Assembly (NCBI GenBank): GCA_964542585.1
Contig: CAZIUI010000028.1
Span: 1-32,744, forward strand
Length of the DNA: 32,744 bases
DNA from: CAYYUA01 sp964542585
GTDB taxonomy: Bacteria > Bacteroidota > Bacteroidia > CAILMK01 > CAYYUA01
Direction of reading: 5' to 3'
Under the pieces are notes generated by a model. The model saw only the letters and a list, made by a program, of their open reading frames with translations, searched no databases and was not told the DNA's origin. Shown piece by piece: positions 1 to 7,790 of this stretch (the first letter of the stretch is position 1; every line of letters begins with the position of its first letter). Made by a program: the position numbers and the translations under genes.

Positions 1-754
1 TACTCTCAACACTCCAATCCGGGGTTTGGCTTAAAGGATCAATGGTGATGGGGTAGGCTGCATTAGCTGCCTTTACCAGTATTGAGATGTTTTGATTTTC
101 TACCTCAAATTCGGCTGATAAATTTTTACCCTTAGCATCCCAAACCTTCAGGTCATCGTAAGTAAGTTTTTGAGCCTTTTGCTCCTTGCCTTTTTGGTAA
201 AAGATCAGGCTGCCAGGGCCTTCCTGCCGAACTTCCAGACCTTTAGCCTCAAGTTTCACTTTCAACTGCTCTGGCCTATCCGGTAGCTCATGAATGATGA
301 AGTTCTGCCGCAGCCCTTTTGGCGTATTCAGGTATTGGATGGTCATCTTCCCATGCCGTAAGTTGGCCAGGCTATCCCGGATCTTCGCCTGGCCCTTCTC
401 AGTAACGGCTTGCCTTAAATGGCCATCGACATAAAGGCCTTTGGTAGCTAACCGAAGCTGCCAAGCCTCCTTATTAGCGGTATCCTTTAGCGGTTCCATG
501 ATCACCGCCTGTGGCTGGTAAGTTACGTTGAGGTTCTGAGCCCGGTTAGGGCTTTGCCAAGTTTGGCTAGCGTTCAATTTAGAGGCAATCCGGTATTCCC
601 GCTGTCGGATGTTTTGCTTCGCTTGTTCAAGCCAGCTTTGAGGTACATTCCCATTAGATCCCTGATTAGCACTAACCTGTGCGACTGAATCAACACCACA
701 ATTAGTCAAGAGGCTAATTAGCATTGGCAGGATGAGCTTTGTAAAATAGGGCAT
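1..754 (-). CDS. Secreted protein, N-terminal part (partial); resembles N-terminal domain of FG-GAP/integrin-like beta-propeller proteins
   Basis: An open frame on the minus strand starts at an ATG at 754 and runs without a stop to the window edge, giving about 251 residues. The N-terminus is a short signal-like segment (MPYFTKLILPMLISLL, then TNCGV). Its cysteine could be a lipidation site, but the Asn before it makes the lipobox non-canonical. The visible part is soluble and beta-rich. It includes KGLRQNFIIHELP near residues 140-155 and ends in AAYPITIDPLSQTPDWSVE. From memory, that pattern (xYPITIDPL followed by a Trp) comes just before the FG-GAP or similar beta-propeller repeats in large secreted Bacteroidota proteins. 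The repeats would lie beyond the edge, so the assignment is provisional. The upstream 754-928 region separates it from the divergent gene at 929. Confidence 0.6.
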   Translation of the reverse strand, partial: MPYFTKLILPMLISLLTNCGVDSVAQVSANQGSNGNVPQSWLEQAKQNIRQREYRIASKLNASQTWQSPNRAQNLNVTYQPQAVIMEPLKDTANKEAWQLRLATKGLYVDGHLRQAVTEKGQAKIRDSLANLRHGKMTIQYLNTPKGLRQNFIIHELPDRPEQLKVKLEAKGLEVRQEGPGSLIFYQKGKEQKAQKLTYDDLKVWDAKGKNLSAEFEVENQNISILVKAANAAYPITIDPLSQTPDWSVES

Positions 755-928
755 AAGAACTTTTAGACGGTTAAAAGCTTCAAAAAATTAAAACTGATAA
801 AATAGAACATATCCCAGAATTCACACGATATTATGTAAAATTAGGTTGGGTATGGCTATAATTTTTATTTAGCAGGGGGTGGTGAGGTCTTGAAGGAAAA
901 TAAGAAGACCCACATTTCCTCTTAATAA

Positions 929-1423
929 ATGAATATTTTTGATGTCATGCGCTTAGAGGTAAAACATTTAATCTTCCCAGAAGGGTTTCGGTGGATAGGC
1001 TTGGGAATCTTAGGTATAGGATTGATGCTAACAGGTTTGGTTGATCTTACAACGGTTTTCAGTGAAATAAACGCAGGCGCAGGTTTCCTCGCGCGACTCA
1101 CTCTACCATTGGGTTTATTTATCATCCTTTTTTCAAAGAGCAAAACCCAACAAGATCAGCAGCTAAAAGTCCATGCAGGATATTTTACCATTTACATAAC
1201 TTGTCTGGCATTATTAGTCTCAGGGTTTCTTGTGTACTTGAATAAAGGTTACTTACCAGAGATCAGCATTGATTTTTTCTTGTATTTCGTGCTTCTGGTC
1301 TTTGCTTTCCATTACTTCTTGAATAGCATCTTCCATTTAGTAGAACAAAAGCAGAGCGTATTTTTTGAAACAGTTACTGTCGTGCTTTCTGGCACATATC
1401 TATTAACCTTTTTTGTTTTGTAA
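929..1423 (+). CDS. Hypothetical multi-pass membrane protein
   Basis: This 164-residue protein is strongly hydrophobic, with about five predicted membrane segments near residues 20-40, 52-68, 84-103, 112-132 and 142-163. It has short charged loops (for example SKSKTQQDQQ after the second segment). I recognise no domain and no catalytic motif. The ATG at 929 is taken as the start because it is the first in frame and gives a short polar N-terminus before the first helix. The region ahead is A/G-rich (gaaggaaaataagaag), which is usual for Bacteroidota starts. It stands alone, divergent from the partial secreted protein on its left. I do not assign a function. Confidence 0.6.
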   Translation: MNIFDVMRLEVKHLIFPEGFRWIGLGILGIGLMLTGLVDLTTVFSEINAGAGFLARLTLPLGLFIILFSKSKTQQDQQLKVHAGYFTIYITCLALLVSGFLVYLNKGYLPEISIDFFLYFVLLVFAFHYFLNSIFHLVEQKQSVFFETVTVVLSGTYLLTFFVL

Positions 1424-1775
1424 TCAAATTTTTCAGAGTAGGTGCTTTAAAAGCACGCTGATTGAGTCATGATTCGAAGTACTACCTTAGTGAATGAAAG
1501 CCTCGCTTATTTAAACCGATTATATTGGCGCTTGAAGGCTCTTCCCTTCTTTTCTTAAATCAAAATTGCGGCTGAAGAACGTCAGGGGTTAAACCAGCGG
1601 CTTACTTTCCTACCTTGCTGTGCCACTAGGCTGTTTTTTAAGATTACTAAGCCAACTTATGCTTTGAATACCAGTGACTTCCTGCTGGTTGTCTTCTAAA
1701 TGGTAAGCAATACTAAAGTTTAACCAACAGCCTTAACGATTGCTATTTTTGAGCCTCATCAAAAAAGAAGCGGTT
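1424..1775. other. Intergenic stretch with no gene seen
   Basis: These 352 bases lie between the membrane protein and the PaaN-like gene. I found no convincing reading frame, tRNA-like fold or TAnnTTTG promoter. The only structure is the short inverted repeat at 1442-1456. A TTG at 1740 is in frame with the downstream gene but is probably not its start. Confidence 0.5.
1442..1456. repeat. Short inverted repeat (7-bp arms) just after the membrane protein gene
   Basis: GTGCTTT at 1442-1448 is perfectly complementary to AAAGCAC at 1450-1456, with one base between them. It lies 18 bases after the stop codon at 1423. The loop is too small for a normal terminator hairpin and there is no T-run after it. 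It could be an operator-like palindrome or chance. Confidence 0.3.
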
Positions 1776-3461
1776 ATGGCTTTATACGAAAAACACCAGG
1801 ACACCCTTGAAAAAGGCATCCAAGCAAACCGGGAAAGGACTTTTTATGCGCATTACCCGGAGCATCCCAAAGCTTATGGCAAGGAAAACTCCGAACAAGG
1901 GGAGCAGAATTTTGAGGCCATGAAGGGTAAGGCCTTTCAGGAGCTGCATCAGCAAAATCCTCAAGGCTGGGTTGGGGAAGAGGTTTCTCCGTACACCCAG
2001 GAGAAATTGGGTATTACCTATCCGCAATTTTCAACCGAAACCCTTACGCAACGTGCAAGGGAAGCTTACCATACCTGGCGAGCTGTAGATTACCGAGAGC
2101 GGGCCGGTATACTGGTAGAGGCTCTTGAAAACATCAAGAACCGCTTTTTTGAAATTGCTTTTGCTACGCAGCATACCACTGGTCAGGCTTTTATGATGGC
2201 GTTTCAGGCATCCGGCCCTCACGGCAATGATCGAGCCCTGGAAGCCCTTACAATGGGGATTGATCAAATGGAGCAAATTCCAGACGTGGCTTATTGGAAG
2301 AAGCCAATGGGAAAAATGGGGGATGTCCATGTACAAAAAGAATGGGAGCCCGTTCCCAAAGGTGTTAGTCTGGCTATTGGGGTATCCACTTTTCCGGTTT
2401 GGAATTCAGTAGCCGGGGTTTTTGGAAGCTTAGTAACCGGCAATCCGGTGATATGGAAGCCGCACCCAATGGCTATTTTGCCCGTAGCATTGGAGGTTGC
2501 AGCAATCCAGAAGACCCTCCGTGATCATGGATTGGACCCGAATATCATTCAGTTAGCCCCGGATGAGCCTAAGGACCCCATAACCAAGGACTTAGCAGAA
2601 CATAAAAATGTTCAATTAATTGATTTTACCGGTAGCCGTGAATTTGGTGATTATGTAGAAACCCTCGAGCAGCACGGTAAGACAACTTTCACGGAAAAGT
2701 CTGGGGTCAATCCTATGATTCTCCATTCCATGGAGCATACCAAAGAATCCTTTCAAAACATTGCCTTTTGCCTTAGCCTCTATTCCGGGCAAATGTGTAC
2801 AGCTCCCCAGAACATTTATGTCCCCGAAAACGGCATTACAGCCGATGGTGAGCATTTATCCTTTGATGACGTGGTGCAGAAACTCACTGAAAGTGTGCAG
2901 GGCTTAGCGGATCATCCTAAAATGGGCCCTGGCACGCTAGGAGCCATTCAAAATCCGCAAACTCAAGAACGGGTAAAGCAAATTAAAGATCAGTTGGGGG
3001 GGCAGGTAGTTCTGGATTCCAAAACCATCGAACAAGAAGGGTTCGAAAATGCCCGAACAGCAACGCCCTTAATTGCTACACTGGATGCCGGCCAAACGGA
3101 CATCTTCAACCATGAGCAATTTGGACCCATCGCTTTGGTCATCAAAGTGAAGGATGTGGATCATGCCATCGAGTTGGCCCAGGACCTAACGCGAGAGAAA
3201 GGGGCTATCACGTGCTCAGCCTACACCACCGATGAGAACGTTAAAGAGCAGATTAAACGGGAAATGGGCGCTGTATTTGCACCAGTTTCCTTCAATTTCT
3301 CTGGTCCCGTGTGGGTCAACCTGAATGTAGCTTTTTCCGATATGCACCTTACCGGTGGCAATCCAGCAGGTAATGCCGGTTTTTCCAATCCGGAATTTCT
3401 TCAAAAGCGGTTCGTTTGGGTAGGGCACAAAGAAGAAGTGAAAACAGCTTCTGATGAATAA
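1776..3461 (+). CDS. paaN: PaaN-type aldehyde dehydrogenase (phenylacetic acid degradation protein family)
   Basis: This 561-residue protein belongs to the aldehyde dehydrogenase superfamily. It fits the stand-alone PaaN type rather than the longer PaaZ/PaaN fusion, since there is no C-terminal MaoC-like hydratase domain. The catalytic Cys is at about 341 (SGQMCTAPQN) and the general-base Glu at about 307 (FTEKSGVN). A cofactor-binding stretch (SLAIGVSTFPVWNSVAGV) is followed by NPVIWKPHP. The family is linked to oxidation of aldehyde intermediates in aromatic (phenylacetyl-CoA) catabolism with NAD(P)+. I see no other paa genes nearby, so the true substrate is uncertain. The ATG at 1776 is preferred over an in-frame TTG at 1740: it has an AAAAAAGAAG run just upstream, and the product begins MALYEKH with no odd hydrophobic leader. 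Confidence 0.82.
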   Translation: MALYEKHQDTLEKGIQANRERTFYAHYPEHPKAYGKENSEQGEQNFEAMKGKAFQELHQQNPQGWVGEEVSPYTQEKLGITYPQFSTETLTQRAREAYHTWRAVDYRERAGILVEALENIKNRFFEIAFATQHTTGQAFMMAFQASGPHGNDRALEALTMGIDQMEQIPDVAYWKKPMGKMGDVHVQKEWEPVPKGVSLAIGVSTFPVWNSVAGVFGSLVTGNPVIWKPHPMAILPVALEVAAIQKTLRDHGLDPNIIQLAPDEPKDPITKDLAEHKNVQLIDFTGSREFGDYVETLEQHGKTTFTEKSGVNPMILHSMEHTKESFQNIAFCLSLYSGQMCTAPQNIYVPENGITADGEHLSFDDVVQKLTESVQGLADHPKMGPGTLGAIQNPQTQERVKQIKDQLGGQVVLDSKTIEQEGFENARTATPLIATLDAGQTDIFNHEQFGPIALVIKVKDVDHAIELAQDLTREKGAITCSAYTTDENVKEQIKREMGAVFAPVSFNFSGPVWVNLNVAFSDMHLTGGNPAGNAGFSNPEFLQKRFVWVGHKEEVKTASDE

Positions 3462-3470
3462 AGCTTTTTT

Positions 3471-3932
3471 TTAGCAAGGATAATACTGCCTAAGCGCCCG
3501 AACAGCAGCCCTATCCGCTGGAAAGGTAAGTTGTTCGGGCGATAACGTTTTCAGGGATTTCCAGCCATGCCGTATACGGTTAAGCTCATCCAGGCTTTCA
3601 AGATTTTTGTTTCCAAGGTTGAGGTCTTGCAATGCGTCATCTTGAACAGCACTAACTAAGTAATGGAGTACCAGCACCTGCTCCTCAGGATGAAAATAGT
3701 TGACTACTACAAAGTCTGGCACATTGAGCAGCTCATCTACTCGCACTTCCAATGCTAATTCTTCTTGAAATTCTCGCTTAAGGCATTCAACAGGAGATTC
3801 TCCTAAGTGCATCCCACCTCCTGGAAACTTTGTGAAGGCGACCCCTCGTAAGTATTCATACGATAAAAGGACGTCCCCCTTGAAAACTAATATGCCGTAG
3901 ATCCGAATATTAAAATTGCTCAGGTTACTCAA
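3471..3932 (-). CDS. Nudix hydrolase
   Basis: This 153-residue single-domain Nudix protein would hydrolyse a nucleoside diphosphate linked to another moiety, with Mg2+ or Mn2+ held by the Nudix box. The box reads GGMHLGESPVECLKREFQEE followed by LAL. It fits Gx5Ex7REUxEExGU except that the usual second Gly is Ala. The residues REFQEE that bind metal are intact. The N-terminus (FNIRIYGILVFKGDVLLS) forms the first fold strands, so the start must lie near 3932. No in-frame ATG exists there, and the best start is TTG at 3932-3930. The gene converges on the PaaN-like gene with only 9 bp between stops. The substrate cannot be told from the sequence. Confidence 0.8.
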   Translation of the reverse strand: MSNLSNFNIRIYGILVFKGDVLLSYEYLRGVAFTKFPGGGMHLGESPVECLKREFQEELALEVRVDELLNVPDFVVVNYFHPEEQVLVLHYLVSAVQDDALQDLNLGNKNLESLDELNRIRHGWKSLKTLSPEQLTFPADRAAVRALRQYYPC

Positions 3933-4008
3933 ATCATTTGCATTTCTGGCAAATCTAAGAGTGGACCACTTAAAAAAAGGGCTTCGTACAATGAAACAGG
4001 CTTTTTAT

Positions 4009-4016
4009 TAGATTTG
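4009..4016 (+). promoter_or_regulatory. Candidate Bacteroidota -7 promoter element
   Basis: TAGATTTG matches the TAnnTTTG consensus exactly and lies 40 bases ahead of the ATG at 4057. The -33 region around 3983-3988 contains only a weak TTCG, so the match rests on the -7 element alone. Confidence 0.35.
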
Positions 4017-4056
4017 TCGTTAAATGGATAAGTTAGTTAGCTCCAGATAGGTTGAA

Positions 4057-4512
4057 ATGATGGACTGGGAATCAATAGCGACTGTAAATGGCAGCCTTGG
4101 GAAGGCTCCTCCTAATAGGGATGAGGTTTTAGAAAAAGTTTATGACTTTCTGTCAGCTTTGGCTGAGCAGAAGCCTGAAGAAGCAGAGCGAATGGTTCTA
4201 ACGCAGCATTTCCGTTATTTTCGGTGGCAGCTTGATATGCTGTTGAGGCCTTATTGGAAAGAAATGGCCCAGGAAGATCCGGAACTTACCAGGGACCTAG
4301 CGATCGAAATTTCAGATCCTCACTTTATGAATGAGCGGGATACGCAGCCCCACTTTAGTAGCAATGATTTTCAGTTGGGGATCAACGAGCGTATAAGCAT
4401 GCGTGTGGCTATTCGAGGAGAGGCCGTGCCAGTTTATGTTAACTATAAAGTAGTTTTAGCTGACGAGCTATACTTCCTGCGTTTGGAGGAACCTAACAAT
4501 GGTTTTTGGTAA
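4057..4512 (+). CDS. Conserved-looking hypothetical protein upstream of rsfS
   Basis: This 151-residue soluble protein has no signal peptide and no membrane segment. I recognise no family. The first half looks helical and acidic (RDEVLEKVYDFLSALAEQKPEEAERM, then aromatic-rich HFRYFRWQLDMLLRPYW), and the second half looks beta-rich (ISMRVAIRGEAVPVYVNYK). Two adjacent ATGs at 4057 and 4060 could both serve as start. A weak hairpin with a T-run at 4538-4560 may end its transcript before rsfS, so it may be its own unit. Whether it has any link to RsfS is unknown. Confidence 0.6.
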   Translation: MMDWESIATVNGSLGKAPPNRDEVLEKVYDFLSALAEQKPEEAERMVLTQHFRYFRWQLDMLLRPYWKEMAQEDPELTRDLAIEISDPHFMNERDTQPHFSSNDFQLGINERISMRVAIRGEAVPVYVNYKVVLADELYFLRLEEPNNGFW

Positions 4513-4537
4513 CGGTTGCCATAACCTGGAAATGAAC

Positions 4538-4560
4538 CACAAAATACCTGTTGTGTTTTT
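4538..4560 (+). terminator. Weak hairpin with T-run after the 4057 gene
   Basis: CACAA at 4538-4542 pairs with TTGTG at 4551-4555 across an 8-base loop, followed by five T. The stem is short, so termination would be partial at best. Confidence 0.3.
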
Positions 4561-4597
4561 CTTATAAATTTATTATAACCGCAGCAAAATCTTGTGA

Positions 4598-4993
4598 ATG
4601 ACCGATGAGCCGGAAACCTTCAAAACCAAAGCCTCAATTATACAAGTAATTGTAAAGGCCTTGCAGGACAAGCTCGCACGACAAATTGTAACGCTAGACC
4701 TCCATAATCTACAAAGCGCGCCGGCTGAAAACTTTGTGATTTGTCATGGTGGTTCCGATCGTCAGGTTGAAGCTTTAGCAGATGCCGTTGAAGAGCAGGT
4801 AAGGATTCAGAAAAACGAAAAACCCTACCACCGCGAAGGATCAGAGGCCAAGGAATGGATTTTGCTCGACTACGTGGACGTGGTTGTCCACATCTTTCAA
4901 AAACAGAAAAGACAATTTTATGCCCTCGAAGACTTATGGGGAGACGCAACAGCAACTTACCACAACAGCGAAGATGATGAACTCATTACGTGA
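4598..4993 (+). CDS. rsfS: Ribosome silencing factor RsfS
   Basis: This 131-residue protein is of the RsfS/RsfA/YbeB (DUF143) family. RsfS binds ribosomal protein uL14 on the large subunit and blocks subunit joining, lowering translation in starvation. The signature appears as SAPAENFVICHGGSDRQVEAL near residues 41-61 and then EGSEAKEWILLDYVDVVVHI near 82-101, matching the family pattern EGxxxxxWxLxDYxDVVVHxF. Length is normal. The start at ATG 4598 precedes MTDEPETFKTKAS, a normal extension before the conserved helix. Its 3' end lies close to or overlaps ftsH, depending on the ftsH start, so the two are probably cotranscribed. Confidence 0.93.
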   Translation: MTDEPETFKTKASIIQVIVKALQDKLARQIVTLDLHNLQSAPAENFVICHGGSDRQVEALADAVEEQVRIQKNEKPYHREGSEAKEWILLDYVDVVVHIFQKQKRQFYALEDLWGDATATYHNSEDDELIT

Positions 4994-5036
4994 GGTATTG
5001 AGCCCTTCAGGTAAAATTCAACAATATTTGAACTTG

Positions 5037-7307
5037 ATGAGTGGAGGAAATCAAGAAGGGAATGATTCCGGTGACGACAAGGATAACAACTCCAGTAAAT
5101 CAAACCGTCCTAAGTTTAGTTTTTACTGGATTTATCTTGTTGTTGCATTGGTGTTCTTAGTTTTCCTATTCTTCCCCCGTGAATTTGCGAAAGATACCAA
5201 TTGGGTCCAGATTGAAAAGTGGATTAAGAAAGGTGATGTCAAGTCCTTTAAGGTTGTCAACAATAAATTTGCCTACGTTTTCCTAAAGCCAGAAGCTGTT
5301 GATAATGATCGCCACAAGCAACTTCAGGATAACTTGTTCATGGATCCCAAAAAAGGACCTCATTACAAAGTAACCATTGGTAGTGCTGAAAATTTTGAAA
5401 GCAAGGTTGACAAGGCCAGGAAAGCTTACTTAGCAGAGGGCCAAAACCTGCCGGTTAATTACGAGAATCGGCAATATTGGGGGCGTGAGATATTAGGCTG
5501 GCTGGTACCAATTGGACTTATAGTCCTTTTATGGTTCTTCATGATGAAAAGAATGAGTGGTGGTGGTGCTGGCAGCCAAATCTTTAATATCGGTAAGAAC
5601 AAAGCAACCCTACTGGATAAAGGTACCACGGTTGATGTTACCTTTGATGATGTGGCAGGGCTCCAAGAGGCGAAAGTAGAGGTTATGGAAGTAGTGGACT
5701 TCCTCAAGCACCCTAAAAAATACACAGACCTTGGTGGTAAAATCCCGAAAGGGATGCTTTTAGTAGGGCCCCCAGGTACTGGTAAAACATTGCTGGCCAA
5801 AGCCGTTGCCGGTGAAGCGAATGTTCCGTTTTTCTCTATTTCAGGTTCTGACTTTGTGGAGATGTTTGTTGGTGTTGGTGCTTCGAGGGTAAGGGATTTG
5901 TTCAAGCAAGCCAAAGAGAAAGCACCTTGTATCGTCTTTATAGATGAAATTGATGCTATCGGTAGGCAGCGAGGAAAAAATATGATGGGTGGCGGTAATG
6001 ATGAGCGCGAGAATACGCTAAATCAGCTCCTGAGCGAGATGGATGGATTTTCCGGTAACAACGGGGTAATACTGGTAGCTGCTACCAACCGTCCGGATGT
6101 GTTGGACCCAGCATTGCTCAGGCCTGGTCGTTTTGACCGTCAGATCTCAATAGATAAGCCCGACATCATAGGGCGAGAAGAAATTTTCAATGTCCACCTA
6201 CAGCAAATCAAAGTGGCTGACGATGTAGATGCTAAAAAGATTGCCCACCAGACTCCTGGTTTTGCCGGTGCTGAGATTGCCAATGTGTGTAATGAGGCAG
6301 CCCTGAATTCTGCCCGTAAGAACAAAGAGATGGTAGATATGAAGGATTTCAATGACGCAGTAGACCGCGTTATTGGTGGGCTGGAAAAGAAGAATAAAGT
6401 CATAACACCTGAGGAAAAGGAAATTGTCGCTTATCATGAAGCTGGTCACGCAGTTGTGGGCTGGTTTTTGGAACATGCATCTCCATTGCTAAAAGTTTCA
6501 ATTGTGCCACGCGGTACGGCTGCACTGGGTTACGCACAATATTTACCTCGTGAGCAATACCTGTATACAAAGGAGCAACTCCTTGATACCGTTTGTATGG
6601 CGCTTGGTGGTCGGGTTGCTGAAGATATAACTTTTGGCCGTATATCAACTGGTGCCCAAAATGACCTTGAGCGCACAACTAAGATAGCCTATGATATGGT
6701 GACGGTTTACGGTATGAATGAAAAGTTAGGCAACTTATCCTATGTGGATACCCAAGGTGAGTATAGTTTTAAAAAGCCATACTCTGATACAACTGCGGAG
6801 CTTATTGATGAAGAAGTGAGAAAATTCATCAACAGTGCTTATGAACGCACTCGGGAACTCTTAGAGGAAAAGAAGGATCTGCACGATCAGGTGGCGCAAG
6901 CGCTATTGGAACATGAGGTTATTCACAAAGCTGATCTGGAGAAAATTCTAGGACCAAGACCTTTTGATGAGACTTCTGTTTATGATCAGTATATAGAGAA
7001 GGATCAAGAGCTTAAGCAGCAAATAGAAGAACAAAAAGACCGTATTCAAAATCAAACGCCAGAGGCTGAACAGGAATCTGATCAATCGGAATCCTACTCA
7101 AATAAGGGTAAAGAACAAAACGATGAATCCGGATCCTCTAACGGCAAGCCAATTGATCATAACAACGGCGCCAAAGTAAGCCCAAATGGGTCTGGTGAAA
7201 AGCCATCTGAATCTGGAGAGGATACTTCTGGACCAACTTCCGATTCCGAAAAGGAAGGTACTTCCACTCACAATTCCTCCTCTTCAAGCTCCAAGTCATC
7301 CTCTTAA
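5037..7307 (+). CDS. ftsH: ATP-dependent zinc metalloprotease FtsH
   Basis: FtsH is a membrane-anchored hexameric AAA+ protease that extracts and degrades membrane and short-lived cytosolic proteins. Counting from ATG 5037 (756 residues), membrane helices lie near 29-47 and 151-170 and flank a periplasmic domain. The Walker A motif GPPGTGKT is at 244-251, Walker B FIDEID at about 301-306, and the second region of homology (TNRPDVLDPALLRPGRFDR) follows. The zinc site HEAGH is at 467-471, with the third ligand Asp about 543 (TGAQNDLE). The C-terminal tail of roughly 100 residues is Ser-, Glu- and Gln-rich and ends in a poly-Ser stretch, which looks disordered. The start is uncertain: in-frame ATGs at 4974/4977 would overlap rsfS and add about 20 residues. 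5037 was chosen because FtsH proteins usually begin with a short polar stretch before the first helix. Confidence 0.95.
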   Translation: MSGGNQEGNDSGDDKDNNSSKSNRPKFSFYWIYLVVALVFLVFLFFPREFAKDTNWVQIEKWIKKGDVKSFKVVNNKFAYVFLKPEAVDNDRHKQLQDNLFMDPKKGPHYKVTIGSAENFESKVDKARKAYLAEGQNLPVNYENRQYWGREILGWLVPIGLIVLLWFFMMKRMSGGGAGSQIFNIGKNKATLLDKGTTVDVTFDDVAGLQEAKVEVMEVVDFLKHPKKYTDLGGKIPKGMLLVGPPGTGKTLLAKAVAGEANVPFFSISGSDFVEMFVGVGASRVRDLFKQAKEKAPCIVFIDEIDAIGRQRGKNMMGGGNDERENTLNQLLSEMDGFSGNNGVILVAATNRPDVLDPALLRPGRFDRQISIDKPDIIGREEIFNVHLQQIKVADDVDAKKIAHQTPGFAGAEIANVCNEAALNSARKNKEMVDMKDFNDAVDRVIGGLEKKNKVITPEEKEIVAYHEAGHAVVGWFLEHASPLLKVSIVPRGTAALGYAQYLPREQYLYTKEQLLDTVCMALGGRVAEDITFGRISTGAQNDLERTTKIAYDMVTVYGMNEKLGNLSYVDTQGEYSFKKPYSDTTAELIDEEVRKFINSAYERTRELLEEKKDLHDQVAQALLEHEVIHKADLEKILGPRPFDETSVYDQYIEKDQELKQQIEEQKDRIQNQTPEAEQESDQSESYSNKGKEQNDESGSSNGKPIDHNNGAKVSPNGSGEKPSESGEDTSGPTSDSEKEGTSTHNSSSSSSKSSS

Positions 7308-7323
7308 TCGATCATCAAAAAAT

Positions 7324-7355
7324 AATCAGGCTAGCAAAGCCCTGTTAGCCTGATT
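7324..7355. terminator. Bidirectional intrinsic terminator between ftsH and the DCC-family gene
   Basis: AATCAGGCTA at 7324-7333 is perfectly complementary to TAGCCTGATT at 7346-7355, with a 12-base loop. An A-rich run precedes it and T follows, so it can end transcripts from both convergent genes. Confidence 0.75.
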
Positions 7356-7356
7356 T

Positions 7357-7770
7357 TCAGGTTTTAAACCTGGATTTTAGTGATGGATCTGGGATCATAC
7401 AAGATGAGCGTTGGCCCCATATACGGTAACGGTATTTAGCTATTAAATCATAAATCCAATCCCTCAATACGGGCGGTATAATTCGGAATGCACTTAGCCA
7501 CTGGTACGGAAGGGGTAAGAGCTTGGCAATCCGAAGGGCTGCACTGCTCTTAACGAAAATGTTACTTCCATCCAGTAAAACAATACTATCTACGTTTGTT
7601 AATAGTTGTTGAGGGAGGTGATCGATAGCAAATTGGCTATTTATTGGTGCAAACTCAAACAATTCTTGTTTATCTTTTTCGATAATCCATTGTACGGCTC
7701 CGTTGCAGAGGTTGCAGTACCCGTCAAAAAAAATAACACGTTGGTTCTTATTGAAAGCTTGTTCAGTCAT
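7357..7770 (-). CDS. DCC family (DUF393) thiol-disulfide oxidoreductase-like protein
   Basis: This 137-residue protein has the DCC-family N-terminal motif DGYCNLCNGAV, with Asp16, Cys19 and Cys22. The CxxC gives the family its predicted thiol redox role, though few members have been tested. The rest fits the family, including SSAALRIAKLLP and a C-terminal YRYRIWGQRSSC segment with one more cysteine. ATG 7770 is chosen as the start because it places the motif near residue 16, as is normal. A TTG at 7791 would add seven residues and overlap the divergent gene. The gene ends two bases from the shared terminator. Confidence 0.85.
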   Translation of the reverse strand: MTEQAFNKNQRVIFFDGYCNLCNGAVQWIIEKDKQELFEFAPINSQFAIDHLPQQLLTNVDSIVLLDGSNIFVKSSAALRIAKLLPLPYQWLSAFRIIPPVLRDWIYDLIAKYRYRIWGQRSSCMIPDPSLKSRFKT

Positions 7771-7790
7771 AGGCAAAACTTGAGGAAGCA

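Noticed and set aside
1740..1775. In-frame TTG upstream extension of the PaaN-like gene
   Set aside because: It would add MLFLSLIKKEAV, a leader not expected in a cytosolic dehydrogenase. The ATG at 1776 has a better upstream purine run.
4884..5036. GTG start for ftsH deep inside rsfS
   Set aside because: It would overlap rsfS by over 100 bases and add residues that are rsfS read in another frame. ATG 5037 or 4974 is more natural.
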